A stretch of DNA of 64,000 nucleotides from Alkalihalobacterium elongatum (GTDB lineage: Bacteria > Bacillota > Bacilli > Bacillales > Bacillaceae_F), in contig NZ_WMKZ01000015.1 of the NCBI RefSeq assembly GCF_019024285.1, forward strand, positions 29,516 through 93,515, given 5' to 3'. This document shows positions 27,624 through 37,579 of the stretch, one piece after another (the stretch's first letter is position 1; each line of letters starts with the position of its first letter). The notes below the pieces were generated by a model. That model saw nothing but the letters and a program-made list of their open reading frames with translations, searched no databases and was not told the DNA's origin. The position numbers and the translations under genes were made by a program.

Positions 27624-28505
27624 TTAACCAGTTTCATTACTTTTCTTATCTTTGATAAGTTGAAGAATATCTTTTTTTAAGTGATTTCTTCTTTCGTTTG
27701 TAATAGAACTAAGCCACGTAGTCACTTCTTTCTTGTATTTTCTTTTGCCGCGTTGATAGATCATTAAAAATACCTGTTTAAAAATAGTCAATTGCTTGTT
27801 TTCTTTATTTATCTTTCGACTTTCATCTAATAATTGGTTTATGAAAGATACATTTGAAAGAGAGCACTTTTTAGACAATTGAGTAAGGAAAATCTCAGCT
27901 TCACCATACGCCTTATGTTTAACATAATAGTTTATAATATCTGATATTAATGTTGGGGATTGTTCAAATTGGTTTAGAAGGTAAATTAGAAATTTATCAT
28001 ATCGGTGAAGCAGTAAGAATTCGATTGATTTTTTTGAATTTGCGGTAGAGAGTGCCTGTTTTAATGTGGAATGAATAAGAGAATTGGTTGATTTATGATT
28101 AGTTGATTGTAGGGTTAATAATCGGGATGGCCAACAATGTTTAATATCTTGGAGGTGTTCATCAGTAAGAAGTTTTTCAAGGTTTTTATTATTGAATTTA
28201 GCATTTTCTGATTGATTAAGAGCATCTCGAATATCAGCTTGAGTTAGGGAGCTTTTCGTTCGCGTGCTTTCCATTTGTTTAATTTTTTCAAGACAGCGTC
28301 TAGCATGTTCATCTTGGCTTTTATTTAAGAAAAAAGACTGTAAAAATTCTCCTGTATCAGAAATGCGAGCATAAATCTTAGGTTGGTCATCTTCAAATAA
28401 GATGACATGGTGTACCTTATCAGCAGGTTCTTGGTATTTAATTACATACTTGGAATCGTTATTCAAACTTACGGTTTTGCCGAGCAGGCACGCTGGTAGA
28501 GTCAT
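27624..28505 (-). CDS. Uncharacterised 293-aa basic protein
   Basis: ATG at 28505 with GGAAGG 6 bases upstream. An N-terminal part with beta character (MTLPACLLGKTVSLNNDSKY ... YARISDTGEFLQSFF, residues 1-60) is followed by a long, mostly helical and lysine-rich region (about 65-293; KYDKFLIYLLNQF, YGEAEIFLTQLSKK, KRKYKKEVTTWLSS). No membrane segment, signal or catalytic motif seen, and no family recognised. It is transcribed away from the AddB-like gene with 225 bases between starts, so both may share a control region. Confidence 0.65.
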   Translation of the reverse strand: MTLPACLLGKTVSLNNDSKYVIKYQEPADKVHHVILFEDDQPKIYARISDTGEFLQSFFLNKSQDEHARRCLEKIKQMESTRTKSSLTQADIRDALNQSENAKFNNKNLEKLLTDEHLQDIKHCWPSRLLTLQSTNHKSTNSLIHSTLKQALSTANSKKSIEFLLLHRYDKFLIYLLNQFEQSPTLISDIINYYVKHKAYGEAEIFLTQLSKKCSLSNVSFINQLLDESRKINKENKQLTIFKQVFLMIYQRGKRKYKKEVTTWLSSITNERRNHLKKDILQLIKDKKSNETG

Positions 28506-28730
28506 AATAACCTTCCTTTCGTTGAATCAATTTTTTGAAACACATACTCCTTACCTATTATTGTAAATGTTTTTAACTAAAAAGTGAAATGTTGTTTGTA
28601 CTTTACGTTTAGTGATTAATTAATGGTCAAAGCTGGAGTAAGAAAAAACAAATAAGAGAACTAACATTCGCTTTTTATTTGTAATTTCTGTATAATTGAA
28701 GGGTGAATTATTAAAAGCTAGGAGGTTTAT

Positions 28731-31700
28731 ATGTACCCTCATCCTATTATTGAGCAACTAAATGAGATTGTTTCAAAGCATACATTAACGGAAAAAATCT
28801 TTGTTGTTCCATCACACCGCGATGGACAATTAGCGATACAAGCATTAGCTAGAGCAGGACAACCTGTACTTAATGTAAAGGTAAAAACCTTTATGGATTT
28901 AGCTCTTGAGCTAGTTAAACCGATAATGAAGAAAGCCAACTATGAGCAAATGCCATACCAGATTGGTAAACAATATATATTTTCAGAACTTCAAAAACTG
29001 AAAACAGGTAAGCAGTTACATTATTTTAACTCTGTACAACTGACTCCTGCATTTAGTCAAGCTGTTTATCAAGCAATATTAGATTTAAAACAAGCTAGAG
29101 TCACGGTCCAAACTTTTCCCAAACAAGCTTTTCTCAAGCCTGAAAAAGGAGAGGATTTATATCGGTTATTTCAAGCTTATGAACATAAACGGCAGGAAAA
29201 CCGACTACTAGATGCTGCTGATATCTTTGAACTTGCACTCAAGCAGCTAATAGAGCAAAAACATAGTGCTCTTTATATATTCTTCCCGCATGAAGCGTTT
29301 TATCGAATTGAAAAGGACTTCTTTCTACATTACACCAAAGGGGCAAATGTCATTGCATTAGGTTTTCCATCGGTTGTCGGTGTAGAGCCACTTCCAGAAA
29401 TGATTCCACCAACAAAAAATCATCAATCGCAACATCCATTCAGCTTTTTATATCAAATTGAAGAAGCGCCAAGAGAACCAGATCTTACTTTAAAGGCAGC
29501 GATTAGTGAAGATGAAGAAATCCAAAGTGTATTTAGGCAATTAAAAAATGAAAAACTTCCTTTTGATCAATCGGTCATTTTCTATACGAGCGGTCGTCCA
29601 TATGTAGAAAGTGTTCTTCGTTTTGTACAAAAACAAAAGCTAGAAGATTGTGTAACTTTTGCTGAAGGAGTTCCAGTAAACCTTACAAAACCAGGTAAGC
29701 TGATAAAAGGTGTGTTTCAGTGGATCCGTGAAAACTATAATGTTAATGCACTCGCTAAGTTAATTCGAGAAGGCTGTATTTCCTTAAATCAAATCGATTT
29801 ATCAGGAGAAAAAGTAATTGAGCTTCTTCATGATGCAGATATTCATTGGGGAAGAGAAAGATACCTACATAAGCTAAACGAAAAAATGGCTGATTTAGCA
29901 CTGAAAGTAAAAGAAGACCCATCAAATCAACGAGCGGTTTTGAGGCTTGAAAGATATAAACAATTAGAGAAATGGTTAACGCCGTTTATGGCGCGCTTTG
30001 AAGGAAATAAAATGTGGGATTTTATTTCCTATAAAAAGTGGTTATGTACTTTAAAGGATCTATTATTAGTAGAGGATAATTCTACTAATGGTTTAGATAC
30101 GTCTGCAAAAAATCAACTAATTGAAGCCATTATGGAAGTAGAGAAATTAGCAGCTGGAGAAATGACATTAGGTGAAGCATTAAATGATACAGAACAATGG
30201 TTAATGAAGTTAACTGTTGGTGCATCAATGCCTAAGCCAGGCCACCTTCATGTATCACCACATCGAATTGGGTTGTATTTAGATCGACCTCATGTGTTTG
30301 TCGTTGGTTTAGATAATGGAAGGTTTCCTGGGCGCCAAAAAGAAGACCCGATACTTCTAGATTTAGAAAGAAAGTTAATCCACCCAGAAATGACATTAGG
30401 TCGTGAATTTGTGAAACGTAATTTTTACTTATTTGTTCAGCTTTTATTAACGACAAAAGGACATGTTCAAATGAGTTATCCATTTATGGACACGGTTGAA
30501 AATCGCAGATCAGCACCTTCGCATTTATTTTTACAAGCTTACCGCTTAAAAACAAGGCAGCCTAGTGTAACAGGTGAGGAGCTTGCTCACGCTCTTCAAG
30601 AGGATGTTCATTTTATCCAAAAAGAAGAAAATAATGTACTTCATGAAAGTGAGTGGTGGGCTAAGCAACTATGGAATAGCAATCAACTGGCTTCAGATGT
30701 ACTTGGAGAGGAAGAGTTTCTACATCTAAAACAAGCTGAAGTTGCTAGATATGCACGTCGTAATGAGATATTTACAGAATTCGATGGTCGAATTGAGTAT
30801 GAGCATGACAAGCTTGATCCTAGAAAAAATGAGAACTTGACGATTACAACAAGTAAACTAGAGATGCTAGGAACATGTCCTTATAAATACTTTTTAAAGC
30901 ATATTCTATATGTTGAAGAGGAACAAGTAGAAGAGTTTGATATGTATAGTTGGTTAAATCCACCAACGAGAGGAAGTTTATTGCACGAAGTATTTGAGCG
31001 TTTTTATGATCGTCTAAAAGAAGAGAAGCAAAAGCCACAAGTAGAAAAACACTTAGATCTCATCATAGAAATTGCTGATCAAGTACTATCCTATGCAAGA
31101 GAAAGTAACCCTCCGCCAAGTGAAATAATTTATTTACTCGAGCGTCAAGAAATCCTCGAGTCCTGTTCTGTTTTTCTTAAAGCAGAGGAAGAAGCAAGTG
31201 ATGACGGGGACCCACTATTTTTTGAATTTAGTTTTGGAATTAGTGGACAAGACCCAGCGACCATTGACCTTGCAAATGGTGAAACGATCCGTTTAAGTGG
31301 AAAAATTGATAGAGTTGACCGTTTGAAAAATGGACTTTATGCGATTATTGATTATAAAACAGGAAGTTCCTATGGCTATACAGATAAAGCGTACTTTAAC
31401 GGTGGACGTAAGCTTCAACATAGTCTCTACGCGCTTGCGTTTGAAAAGCTTTTTGCACATCAGAACGCACAAGTAAGTTCTAGTGCTTATCTTTTTCCTA
31501 CGCTTAAGGGACAAGGTGAGAGAATTGAACGAAAGCATAACGCTGAAGAAAGGGAGAAATTCCTATCCATAGTAGAGCACTTATGTGAATTGTTAGCACA
31601 GGGCCACTTCCCTTACACAGATGTCGCAGATGACTGCAAATATTGTGATTATAAAATTATCTGCCAACGACACACGTATGAAGAAGAAATCCTTGCAAAG

Positions 31701-31763
31701 AAACATAAAGAAGAAACAGCTTCAGGAGCTTTAAGGTTAAAGGAGGTGCGCTCGTATGACTGA
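28731..31763 (+). CDS. AddB-like nuclease subunit of a helicase-nuclease pair
   Basis: 1010 aa, shorter than classical Bacillus AddB (about 1166). The C-terminal RecB-type nuclease is clear: GSLLHEVFERFYDR, SGKIDRVD ... YAIIDYKTGSS, and LQHSLYALAFEKLF. An AddB-type iron-sulfur staple is intact: Cys716 in LGTCPYKYF and Cys969, Cys972, Cys978 (C-x2-C-x5-C). The N-terminus (VVPSHRDGQLAIQALARAG) lacks the GxxGxGKT-like loop seen in classical AddB, so it is an inactive helicase fold. AGGAGG precedes ATG 28731. The next gene starts inside its last codons, so the two are translationally coupled. Expected role: processing DNA ends for RecA-dependent repair. Confidence 0.78.
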   Translation: MYPHPIIEQLNEIVSKHTLTEKIFVVPSHRDGQLAIQALARAGQPVLNVKVKTFMDLALELVKPIMKKANYEQMPYQIGKQYIFSELQKLKTGKQLHYFNSVQLTPAFSQAVYQAILDLKQARVTVQTFPKQAFLKPEKGEDLYRLFQAYEHKRQENRLLDAADIFELALKQLIEQKHSALYIFFPHEAFYRIEKDFFLHYTKGANVIALGFPSVVGVEPLPEMIPPTKNHQSQHPFSFLYQIEEAPREPDLTLKAAISEDEEIQSVFRQLKNEKLPFDQSVIFYTSGRPYVESVLRFVQKQKLEDCVTFAEGVPVNLTKPGKLIKGVFQWIRENYNVNALAKLIREGCISLNQIDLSGEKVIELLHDADIHWGRERYLHKLNEKMADLALKVKEDPSNQRAVLRLERYKQLEKWLTPFMARFEGNKMWDFISYKKWLCTLKDLLLVEDNSTNGLDTSAKNQLIEAIMEVEKLAAGEMTLGEALNDTEQWLMKLTVGASMPKPGHLHVSPHRIGLYLDRPHVFVVGLDNGRFPGRQKEDPILLDLERKLIHPEMTLGREFVKRNFYLFVQLLLTTKGHVQMSYPFMDTVENRRSAPSHLFLQAYRLKTRQPSVTGEELAHALQEDVHFIQKEENNVLHESEWWAKQLWNSNQLASDVLGEEEFLHLKQAEVARYARRNEIFTEFDGRIEYEHDKLDPRKNENLTITTSKLEMLGTCPYKYFLKHILYVEEEQVEEFDMYSWLNPPTRGSLLHEVFERFYDRLKEEKQKPQVEKHLDLIIEIADQVLSYARESNPPPSEIIYLLERQEILESCSVFLKAEEEASDDGDPLFFEFSFGISGQDPATIDLANGETIRLSGKIDRVDRLKNGLYAIIDYKTGSSYGYTDKAYFNGGRKLQHSLYALAFEKLFAHQNAQVSSSAYLFPTLKGQGERIERKHNAEEREKFLSIVEHLCELLAQGHFPYTDVADDCKYCDYKIICQRHTYEEEILAKKHKEETASGALRLKEVRSYD

Positions 31764-34700
31764 TGTAGTTTTAATGGATAAGAATGAACGTGACAAAATC
31801 ATGCTAAATTTGCATACTAATTTCTTAGTTGAGGCAGGAGCTGGATCAGGGAAAACCTATAGTCTTGTTCAAAGAATGGCGAACTTAGTAACAACAGGGA
31901 CGTATGAGATAAGGGAAATTGTTGCGATTACCTTTACAAGGAAAGCTGCAGATGAGTTAAAGGAACGCTTTCAAACCGAGTTAGAGAAAAGAAGGAAAGA
32001 AATAACTGATGTTGATGTGAGGGTAAGAATTGAACGTGCGCTGGCTGACTTTGATCAGTGTTATTTAGGTACGGTTCATTCTTTCTGTGCAAGGTTATTA
32101 CGGGAAAGACCTGTCGAAGCAGGACTTGACTTTGACTTTAAAGAGTTGGATGAAACTGAAGATAAGATGATCGCTGATGAAGCATGGGAACGGTATATTA
32201 ATGATGTCCGCCTGAAATCCCCTGAACGACTTGATGAACTGTCAGAGTTAGGGATTGATGTAGCTTCTTTGCGTGATAATTTACATGAGTTGCGTGAATA
32301 TGCTGATGTGGCCTGGTTTTATGAAGAAGCTGAAAGGCCGAGTTTAGATGAAGTTTTTTCAGAATTAAAATCATTTATTGAGTATGTAAAAACAAGTTTA
32401 CCAGATGAAGAACCCGATAAAGGCTATGATTCGTTACAGAAAAAAATACTTCGCACGATGAGAGAGTTAAAGTATTTCGATATTACGAAAGATAAGACGA
32501 AGGTTGCGATGTTAAGGCCATATCAAAAGAAGACATCAGTGACGTTAAATCGGTGGAAAGATAACGATGTAGCCAAAGAAATAAGAGATGAACGTCAAAT
32601 TATTCTTTCAGAAGTGGTTGCTCCCGTTTTAGAGAGTTGGTTTGAATATTGTCATAGTCGACTCATTCCGTTTCTAAAGCCAGCCTTAACATATTATCAA
32701 GACCTAAAAAAGAAGCGCTCTTCGCTAAACTTTCAAGATTTGCTATCTGAATCAGCAAAGCTATTAAGAGATAACTCTGAGGTACGTAGATATTTTCAAA
32801 AGAAATATAAATGTCTTCTTGTGGATGAATTCCAGGATACTGATCCAATTCAAGCGGAATTAATGTTGTATTTAACAGGTGAAGAAACTGAAGAAAAAAA
32901 TTGGTCGAAGTTAACCCCGCGTCAAGGGTCTCTATTTGTGGTTGGAGATCCAAAGCAGTCGATATATAGGTTCCGCCGAGCGGATATAGATATTTATCAA
33001 CGAGTAAAAGAAATGATTGCTAGTACAGGCGGAGAAGCACTCAACTTAACGATGAACTTTCGCACAACTAGTCTTGTTACTGAGCGACTGAATGATGTGT
33101 TTGTTAAGCATTTACCTGAAAAGGAAACAAGCTATCAAGCCGCTTATCGACCATTAAATTCTGTCAAAAGAGATAGTCCAGAAGAAGAGCAACGAATGGG
33201 TATTTATAAATGGACAGTACCGAATGCAAGGAAAACAGCCGAGGTAATTGAAGCTGATGCTGAAGGAATTGCAAAATATATTCGTTCAAAGTTGTTAAAT
33301 AACGAGGCACAACCAAGAGATTTTATGATTCTTACTCGTTATAACGGCGGAATTGATGATTATGCAAAAAAACTAGAAGAGTATAGCATTCCAGTAATGA
33401 CGACAGGTGAGGTTAGTTTAGCTGAAGATGAAGAGCTTCGAGCTATATTATATCTCTTAAAGCTACTAGCAGAACCAACAAGTTCTCTCTTTGCTACAGC
33501 AGTATTACGAGGTCCGTTTTTTGGTCTGAGTGATAAACTTCTATATAACTTTACTGCTAATGGAGGAAGGCTATCGTTATTTACAAGTATTCCAGAGAGT
33601 TTAGAAGAAGAGGAGCAAACTGTTTTAAAATACACGTATGACAAGCTTAATCAATATTATATGTGGCGTAGGCGCGATATTCCAACTGCTGCAATTGAAA
33701 AAATTATGTTGGACGTAGGGCTACTGCCTAAATTTATGAGCTTGGAAAAAAATAAACGAGATTATACTCGAGTATATCAAGTGCTTGAAAAACTCAGAGC
33801 GCATGAAGCAAGTGGACATGCTGAATTTTATGCCATTGTGGAACGGTTAGAGCAAATAATCGTCGATGAAGCGATGGAAGAAATGACATTACCAGAGGAA
33901 GAAAATGCAGTTCGTGTCATGAATGTTCATAAATCTAAAGGACTTGAGGCTCCAATTGTTTTTCTAGTTCACCCAAAAAAGTTTGTGGATCAAAAAGACA
34001 AAATAGGTCGTCACATTCAGCGTGAGCATGAGCAATCCGTTGGTTACTTTTGTTTTACCAATGAAAAGGACGAAATGATGGCTCAACCACCGAACTGGAA
34101 ACGTCTGCAAGCTGAAGAATATGAGTATTTAAGAGCTGAAGAGATGCGACTTGTATATGTAGCTGCCACCCGTGCTGAAAAAATGCTTGTTATTAGCTGT
34201 ATGGATAAAGGCAATGAAAAAAATAACCCATGGAATGATCTGCTTGAAGGGCTTGAGCTAGATGAATTTCAAGTGCCAGTAGACGTTGTTAAGCCAGAGA
34301 TAACGGACAAAACCTTCATTGGCTTAGCTGATTGGAAAAAGATTAGAGAGCAAGTTTCTAACTGGGCGGAGCCGCTTAAAGAGAAAACCTATGACATCGA
34401 GAGACCAACTGATCGAACAGAGGATGATCATTCATTGCTTGGGATTGCACGAGAAACTGGTGGTGGTAAGGACTGGGGAAGTGTAGTTCATGAAGCGTTT
34501 GAAGCAGTACTAAAAGGCACTGAAAGTAGAAGTGAGGTTATTGAAGAGCTACTTAGCAAATATGAGCTTCCAATAGAGCGAGCAGAAGAAGTAAATGATG
34601 CAATTGATACCTTTTTGCAGTCCTCGATTTGGGAGCAGTGTAAGCAATCTGAACAATGGTATGCTGAGATGCCATTCACGGTACTGGTACAAGAAGGACA

Positions 34701-34956
34701 TCCGTTATATCGAGAAGAAACTGGAGAAACATTATTAACGGGTATCATTGATCTCATTTTTAAAGAAAATGATCAATGGATTATTGTAGACTATAAGACG
34801 GATCGTTTTACGAGAGAAGAAGATATTGATAAGTTAAAAAATCATTATGCGAAGCAGCTCAATGTTTATAAACAAGCGTGGGAAGAAATAACACATGAAC
34901 AAGTAGGGGAAATGAATATCTATTTTGTTCAAACAAAGGATTGTGTACAAATCTAA
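31756..34956 (+). CDS. AddA-like UvrD-family helicase with RecB nuclease domain
   Basis: 1066 aa (classical AddA about 1230). Helicase motifs: Walker A VEAGAGSGKTYSL (about 29-37), Ia AITFTRKAADELK, II LLVDEFQDTDPIQ, III VVGDPKQSIYRFRRAD, IV LTMNFRTT, V VMNVHKSKGLEAPIVFL, VI RLVYVAATRAEKM. C-terminal nuclease: GSVVHEAFEAVL, LLTGIIDLIF ... WIIVDYKTD, KQLNVYKQAWEE. ATG 31756 has AAAGGAGG before it and overlaps the AddB-like stop by 8 bases. Together they look like a complete two-nuclease AddAB-type machine. Whether this is the organism's main AddAB or a second set cannot be told here. It could also serve in phage defence. Confidence 0.85.
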   Translation: MTDVVLMDKNERDKIMLNLHTNFLVEAGAGSGKTYSLVQRMANLVTTGTYEIREIVAITFTRKAADELKERFQTELEKRRKEITDVDVRVRIERALADFDQCYLGTVHSFCARLLRERPVEAGLDFDFKELDETEDKMIADEAWERYINDVRLKSPERLDELSELGIDVASLRDNLHELREYADVAWFYEEAERPSLDEVFSELKSFIEYVKTSLPDEEPDKGYDSLQKKILRTMRELKYFDITKDKTKVAMLRPYQKKTSVTLNRWKDNDVAKEIRDERQIILSEVVAPVLESWFEYCHSRLIPFLKPALTYYQDLKKKRSSLNFQDLLSESAKLLRDNSEVRRYFQKKYKCLLVDEFQDTDPIQAELMLYLTGEETEEKNWSKLTPRQGSLFVVGDPKQSIYRFRRADIDIYQRVKEMIASTGGEALNLTMNFRTTSLVTERLNDVFVKHLPEKETSYQAAYRPLNSVKRDSPEEEQRMGIYKWTVPNARKTAEVIEADAEGIAKYIRSKLLNNEAQPRDFMILTRYNGGIDDYAKKLEEYSIPVMTTGEVSLAEDEELRAILYLLKLLAEPTSSLFATAVLRGPFFGLSDKLLYNFTANGGRLSLFTSIPESLEEEEQTVLKYTYDKLNQYYMWRRRDIPTAAIEKIMLDVGLLPKFMSLEKNKRDYTRVYQVLEKLRAHEASGHAEFYAIVERLEQIIVDEAMEEMTLPEEENAVRVMNVHKSKGLEAPIVFLVHPKKFVDQKDKIGRHIQREHEQSVGYFCFTNEKDEMMAQPPNWKRLQAEEYEYLRAEEMRLVYVAATRAEKMLVISCMDKGNEKNNPWNDLLEGLELDEFQVPVDVVKPEITDKTFIGLADWKKIREQVSNWAEPLKEKTYDIERPTDRTEDDHSLLGIARETGGGKDWGSVVHEAFEAVLKGTESRSEVIEELLSKYELPIERAEEVNDAIDTFLQSSIWEQCKQSEQWYAEMPFTVLVQEGHPLYREETGETLLTGIIDLIFKENDQWIIVDYKTDRFTREEDIDKLKNHYAKQLNVYKQAWEEITHEQVGEMNIYFVQTKDCVQI

Positions 34957-35266
34957 ATCTCTGTTATTATTTCTATAAACTGTTGACTTTCTTCCACCTT
35001 AATACAATAACTACCTTAACTGAAGTGGCCCTCTTAGATTAGAAAGAGGAAATTTTGGATGATTAGGATGATTCAAATTACCATACTTCTCATTTCCTGT
35101 GACATAGAATGGGTTCGATAACCTTCTGATGATCATAGATGAAAGGTTTGTAATTAAGAGAGTCATCCTCTTATTTTTTATGAGGGATGATACCTTTGCA
35201 AAATTGTCTTTCGGACTCTACTTTTCTGCTATAATAACTACGGAAGAATAGTGTGGAGGGTACATC
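34957..35266. other. 310-base spacer after the AddA-like gene
   Basis: No gene supported. It holds an imperfect hairpin, TCATCCTC (35163-35170) with GAGGGATGA (35182-35190, one bulge), and a TATAAT box at 35230-35235 that may serve plsC; no convincing -35 element was found. Confidence 0.4.
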
Positions 35267-35986
35267 ATGATACGTACGGTCATCTGGGTGATTTACTTAG
35301 CTCTTTATTTAATATATAGCTTACCTACGTTGTGTAAGGTTAAACGACTCGAACCATCGTTGACAGTTGCAGAAAGAGACAAATTGTCATCTGAACTGCC
35401 AAAGCGTTGGGCTCGTTCGCTTGTTAAGCTAGCAGGAGCGGAAGTAACTGTAGAAAGAATGGAAAATGTGCCGAGTGAAGGAGCAGTATTATTTGTTTCA
35501 AACCATCAAGGTGATTTTGATATTCCTTTATTGTTAGGGTATATTGATAAACCAAAAGGCTTTATTTCCAAAGAGGAAGTGAGAAAAGTTCCGATTGTTG
35601 GATGGTGGATGACAGTAATAAATTGTGTGTTTATGCAACGAAAAGACCGACGACAATCACTTCAGGCCATAGATGAAGGTGCCAAGCTTTTACGCAACGG
35701 GCACTCACTCGTTGTTTTTCCAGAAGGAACGAGAAGTAAAGGTAATGAAATGGGGCGGTTCAAAGCAGGGAGTTTTCGATTAGCGCTGCAATCGAACGTA
35801 CCTATCGTTCCAGTTTCAATTAATGGATCCTATAAATTGTTTGAAGAAAAAAGGCTCATTCAACCTGGAGCTGTCGAAATAAAAGTAGGTAAACCAATTT
35901 ACCATAGAGAGTATAAGGATATGGATGAAAAAGAACTAGCCACCCTCGTCAGAAACATTATTAAAGATCAGCAAATGAAGGAATAA
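35267..35986 (+). CDS. plsC: 1-acyl-sn-glycerol-3-phosphate acyltransferase (PlsC family)
   Basis: 239 aa. N-terminal hydrophobic helix (residues 3-22) anchors the enzyme to the membrane. Acyltransferase motif I is FVSNHQGDFDIPLL (NHxxxxD, catalytic His-Asp), motif II around KGFISKEEVRKVPIVGWWM, motif III LVVFPEGTRSKG, motif IV NVPIVPVSINGSYKLF. It acylates lysophosphatidate to phosphatidate in phospholipid synthesis. GTGGAGGG precedes ATG 35267. A GGTGCC-type palindromic repeat follows 14 bases after the stop. Confidence 0.9.
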   Translation: MIRTVIWVIYLALYLIYSLPTLCKVKRLEPSLTVAERDKLSSELPKRWARSLVKLAGAEVTVERMENVPSEGAVLFVSNHQGDFDIPLLLGYIDKPKGFISKEEVRKVPIVGWWMTVINCVFMQRKDRRQSLQAIDEGAKLLRNGHSLVVFPEGTRSKGNEMGRFKAGSFRLALQSNVPIVPVSINGSYKLFEEKRLIQPGAVEIKVGKPIYHREYKDMDEKELATLVRNIIKDQQMKE

Positions 35987-36000
35987 TAAAGAAATAACAA

Positions 36001-36055
36001 AACAGGTGCCAGGCACCATTAGCGCTTTAAAGCGCTGGTGGTGCCTGGCACCTGT
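36001..36055. repeat. GGTGCCAGGCACC palindromic repeat, copy 1
   Basis: Two complementary 18-base arms (36001-36018, 36038-36055) built around GGTGCCAGGCACC, enclosing a second palindrome AGCGCTTTAAAGCGCT (36021-36036). A copy with the same core is at 54025-54074. It lies between plsC and the MATE gene. Confidence 0.8.
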
Positions 36056-36082
36056 TGAATAAGAGAAAGTTGGTTTACCACC

Positions 36083-37441
36083 ATGAAGCAGACAAAAACA
36101 TGGCAAGAAAAGTTAAGGCTGTTAATGTTTATTCTTATCCCGATTCTAATCACGCAATTGGGGCTTTACGGAATGAATTTTTTTGACACAGTTATGTCGG
36201 GACAAGCGGGTGCGGATGACTTAGCAGGTGTAGCCATCGGATCGAGTATTTGGCTCCCGATTTTTACAGGGCTCGTTGGAATATTAATGGCATTAACACC
36301 AATATTGGCGCAGGACATAGGAGCGGAAAAATACGATAAGGTCCCTTTTTCTGTAATTCAAGCTACATATTTATCGATTGTAATTGTTATTGTAATTATT
36401 TTTTCAGGGATAATTGCTCTTAATCCCCTTCTAAACGCAATGAGTTTAACGGATGAGGTAAGAAGAATTGCCAAGCATTACTTAATCGGATTATCATTTG
36501 GAATTTTTCCGTTATTTTTATACACTGTACTTCGTTGCTTTTTTGATTCGTTAGGCCAAACGCGTGTTACGATGATTATTACTCTTCTTGCATTGCCGAT
36601 TAATGTTTTCTTTAATTATATTTTAATTTTTGGGCATTTGGGTTTTCCGAGATTAGGTGGAGTAGGAGCAGGATATGCATCCTCGATCACGTATTGGTTT
36701 ATATTAGTGATTGCTTTATTTTTCGTCATAAAAGTTCGTCCTTTTTCAGAGTACAATATTTTTAAAACGTTCTTCGGGGTGTCTTTTTCTGCATGGAAGG
36801 AGTTACTTTTACTTGGTCTACCGATAGGGTTTACGATCTTTTTTGAAACGAGTATCTTTGCAGCAGTAACATTACTAATGAGTCAATTCAACACTGAAAC
36901 AATTGCGGCTCACCAAGCAGCCATTAATTTTGCGTCTTTATTATATATGATCCCAATGAGTGTTGCTTTTGCTTTAACGATTGCCGTAGGGTATGAGGTT
37001 GGTGCGAAACGTTTGCAAGATGCGAAACAGTATAGCTATCTAGGCATAGGGTTTGCGGTCTTATTCTCCCTCGTTGCCTCATTAATTTTATATGTTACAA
37101 GGGGACCTGTAGCTGGACTGTATTCAAACGATCCAACTGTGTTAATTTTAATTAAGCAGTTCCTTTTATACGCAATTTTCTTCCAGATCTCTGACGCATT
37201 AGCAACACCTATCCAAGGTGCATTAAGAGGTTATAAGGATGTTAATATTCCATTCGTTATGGCTTTAGTTTCCTTTTGGATCATTGGGTTGCCAACGGGT
37301 TATTTAACAGCCAATTATACTCCGCTTGGTCCATACGGATATTGGGTTGGTTTGATAACAGGCCTAGGATGTTGTGCTGCTGCCTTATTATATCGATTAG
37401 TCTTGGTTCAAAGAAAGTTTGCAGTAAAAACGAGTGCTTAG
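36083..37441 (+). CDS. MATE family multidrug exporter (NorM/YojI/MdtK type)
   Basis: 452 aa, the same size as B. subtilis YojI. Twelve hydrophobic segments in two related halves. Family words: IPILITQLGLYGMNFFDTVMSGQAGADDLAGVAIG in helix 1-2, LTPILAQDIGA, PLFLYTVLRCFFDSLGQTRVTM, LGLPIGFTIFFETSIFAAVTLLMSQFNTETIAAHQAAINFASLLYMIPMS in the second half. Such carriers expel cationic drugs or dyes using Na+ or H+. Start ATG 36083 has only a weak ribosome binding site (the closest is GAGAAAG 18 bases upstream), so initiation is the least certain point. Confidence 0.87.
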   Translation: MKQTKTWQEKLRLLMFILIPILITQLGLYGMNFFDTVMSGQAGADDLAGVAIGSSIWLPIFTGLVGILMALTPILAQDIGAEKYDKVPFSVIQATYLSIVIVIVIIFSGIIALNPLLNAMSLTDEVRRIAKHYLIGLSFGIFPLFLYTVLRCFFDSLGQTRVTMIITLLALPINVFFNYILIFGHLGFPRLGGVGAGYASSITYWFILVIALFFVIKVRPFSEYNIFKTFFGVSFSAWKELLLLGLPIGFTIFFETSIFAAVTLLMSQFNTETIAAHQAAINFASLLYMIPMSVAFALTIAVGYEVGAKRLQDAKQYSYLGIGFAVLFSLVASLILYVTRGPVAGLYSNDPTVLILIKQFLLYAIFFQISDALATPIQGALRGYKDVNIPFVMALVSFWIIGLPTGYLTANYTPLGPYGYWVGLITGLGCCAAALLYRLVLVQRKFAVKTSA

Positions 37442-37579
37442 TGAAGCTGCAATTTAAGGGATTTATCCTTAATACGTTACGCACTGCATAAAAGTCTAGG
37501 ATCGAATGCAAACGGTCCAGAAACAAAGGGCAACAAACTTTGATAGAGTTAAATATAAAAATAGTCTGGAGTGAACATC

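Noticed and set aside
34957..35266. Terminator of the AddA-like gene at 35163-35190
   Set aside because: A hairpin is present but without a T run on the correct side, so I did not call it.
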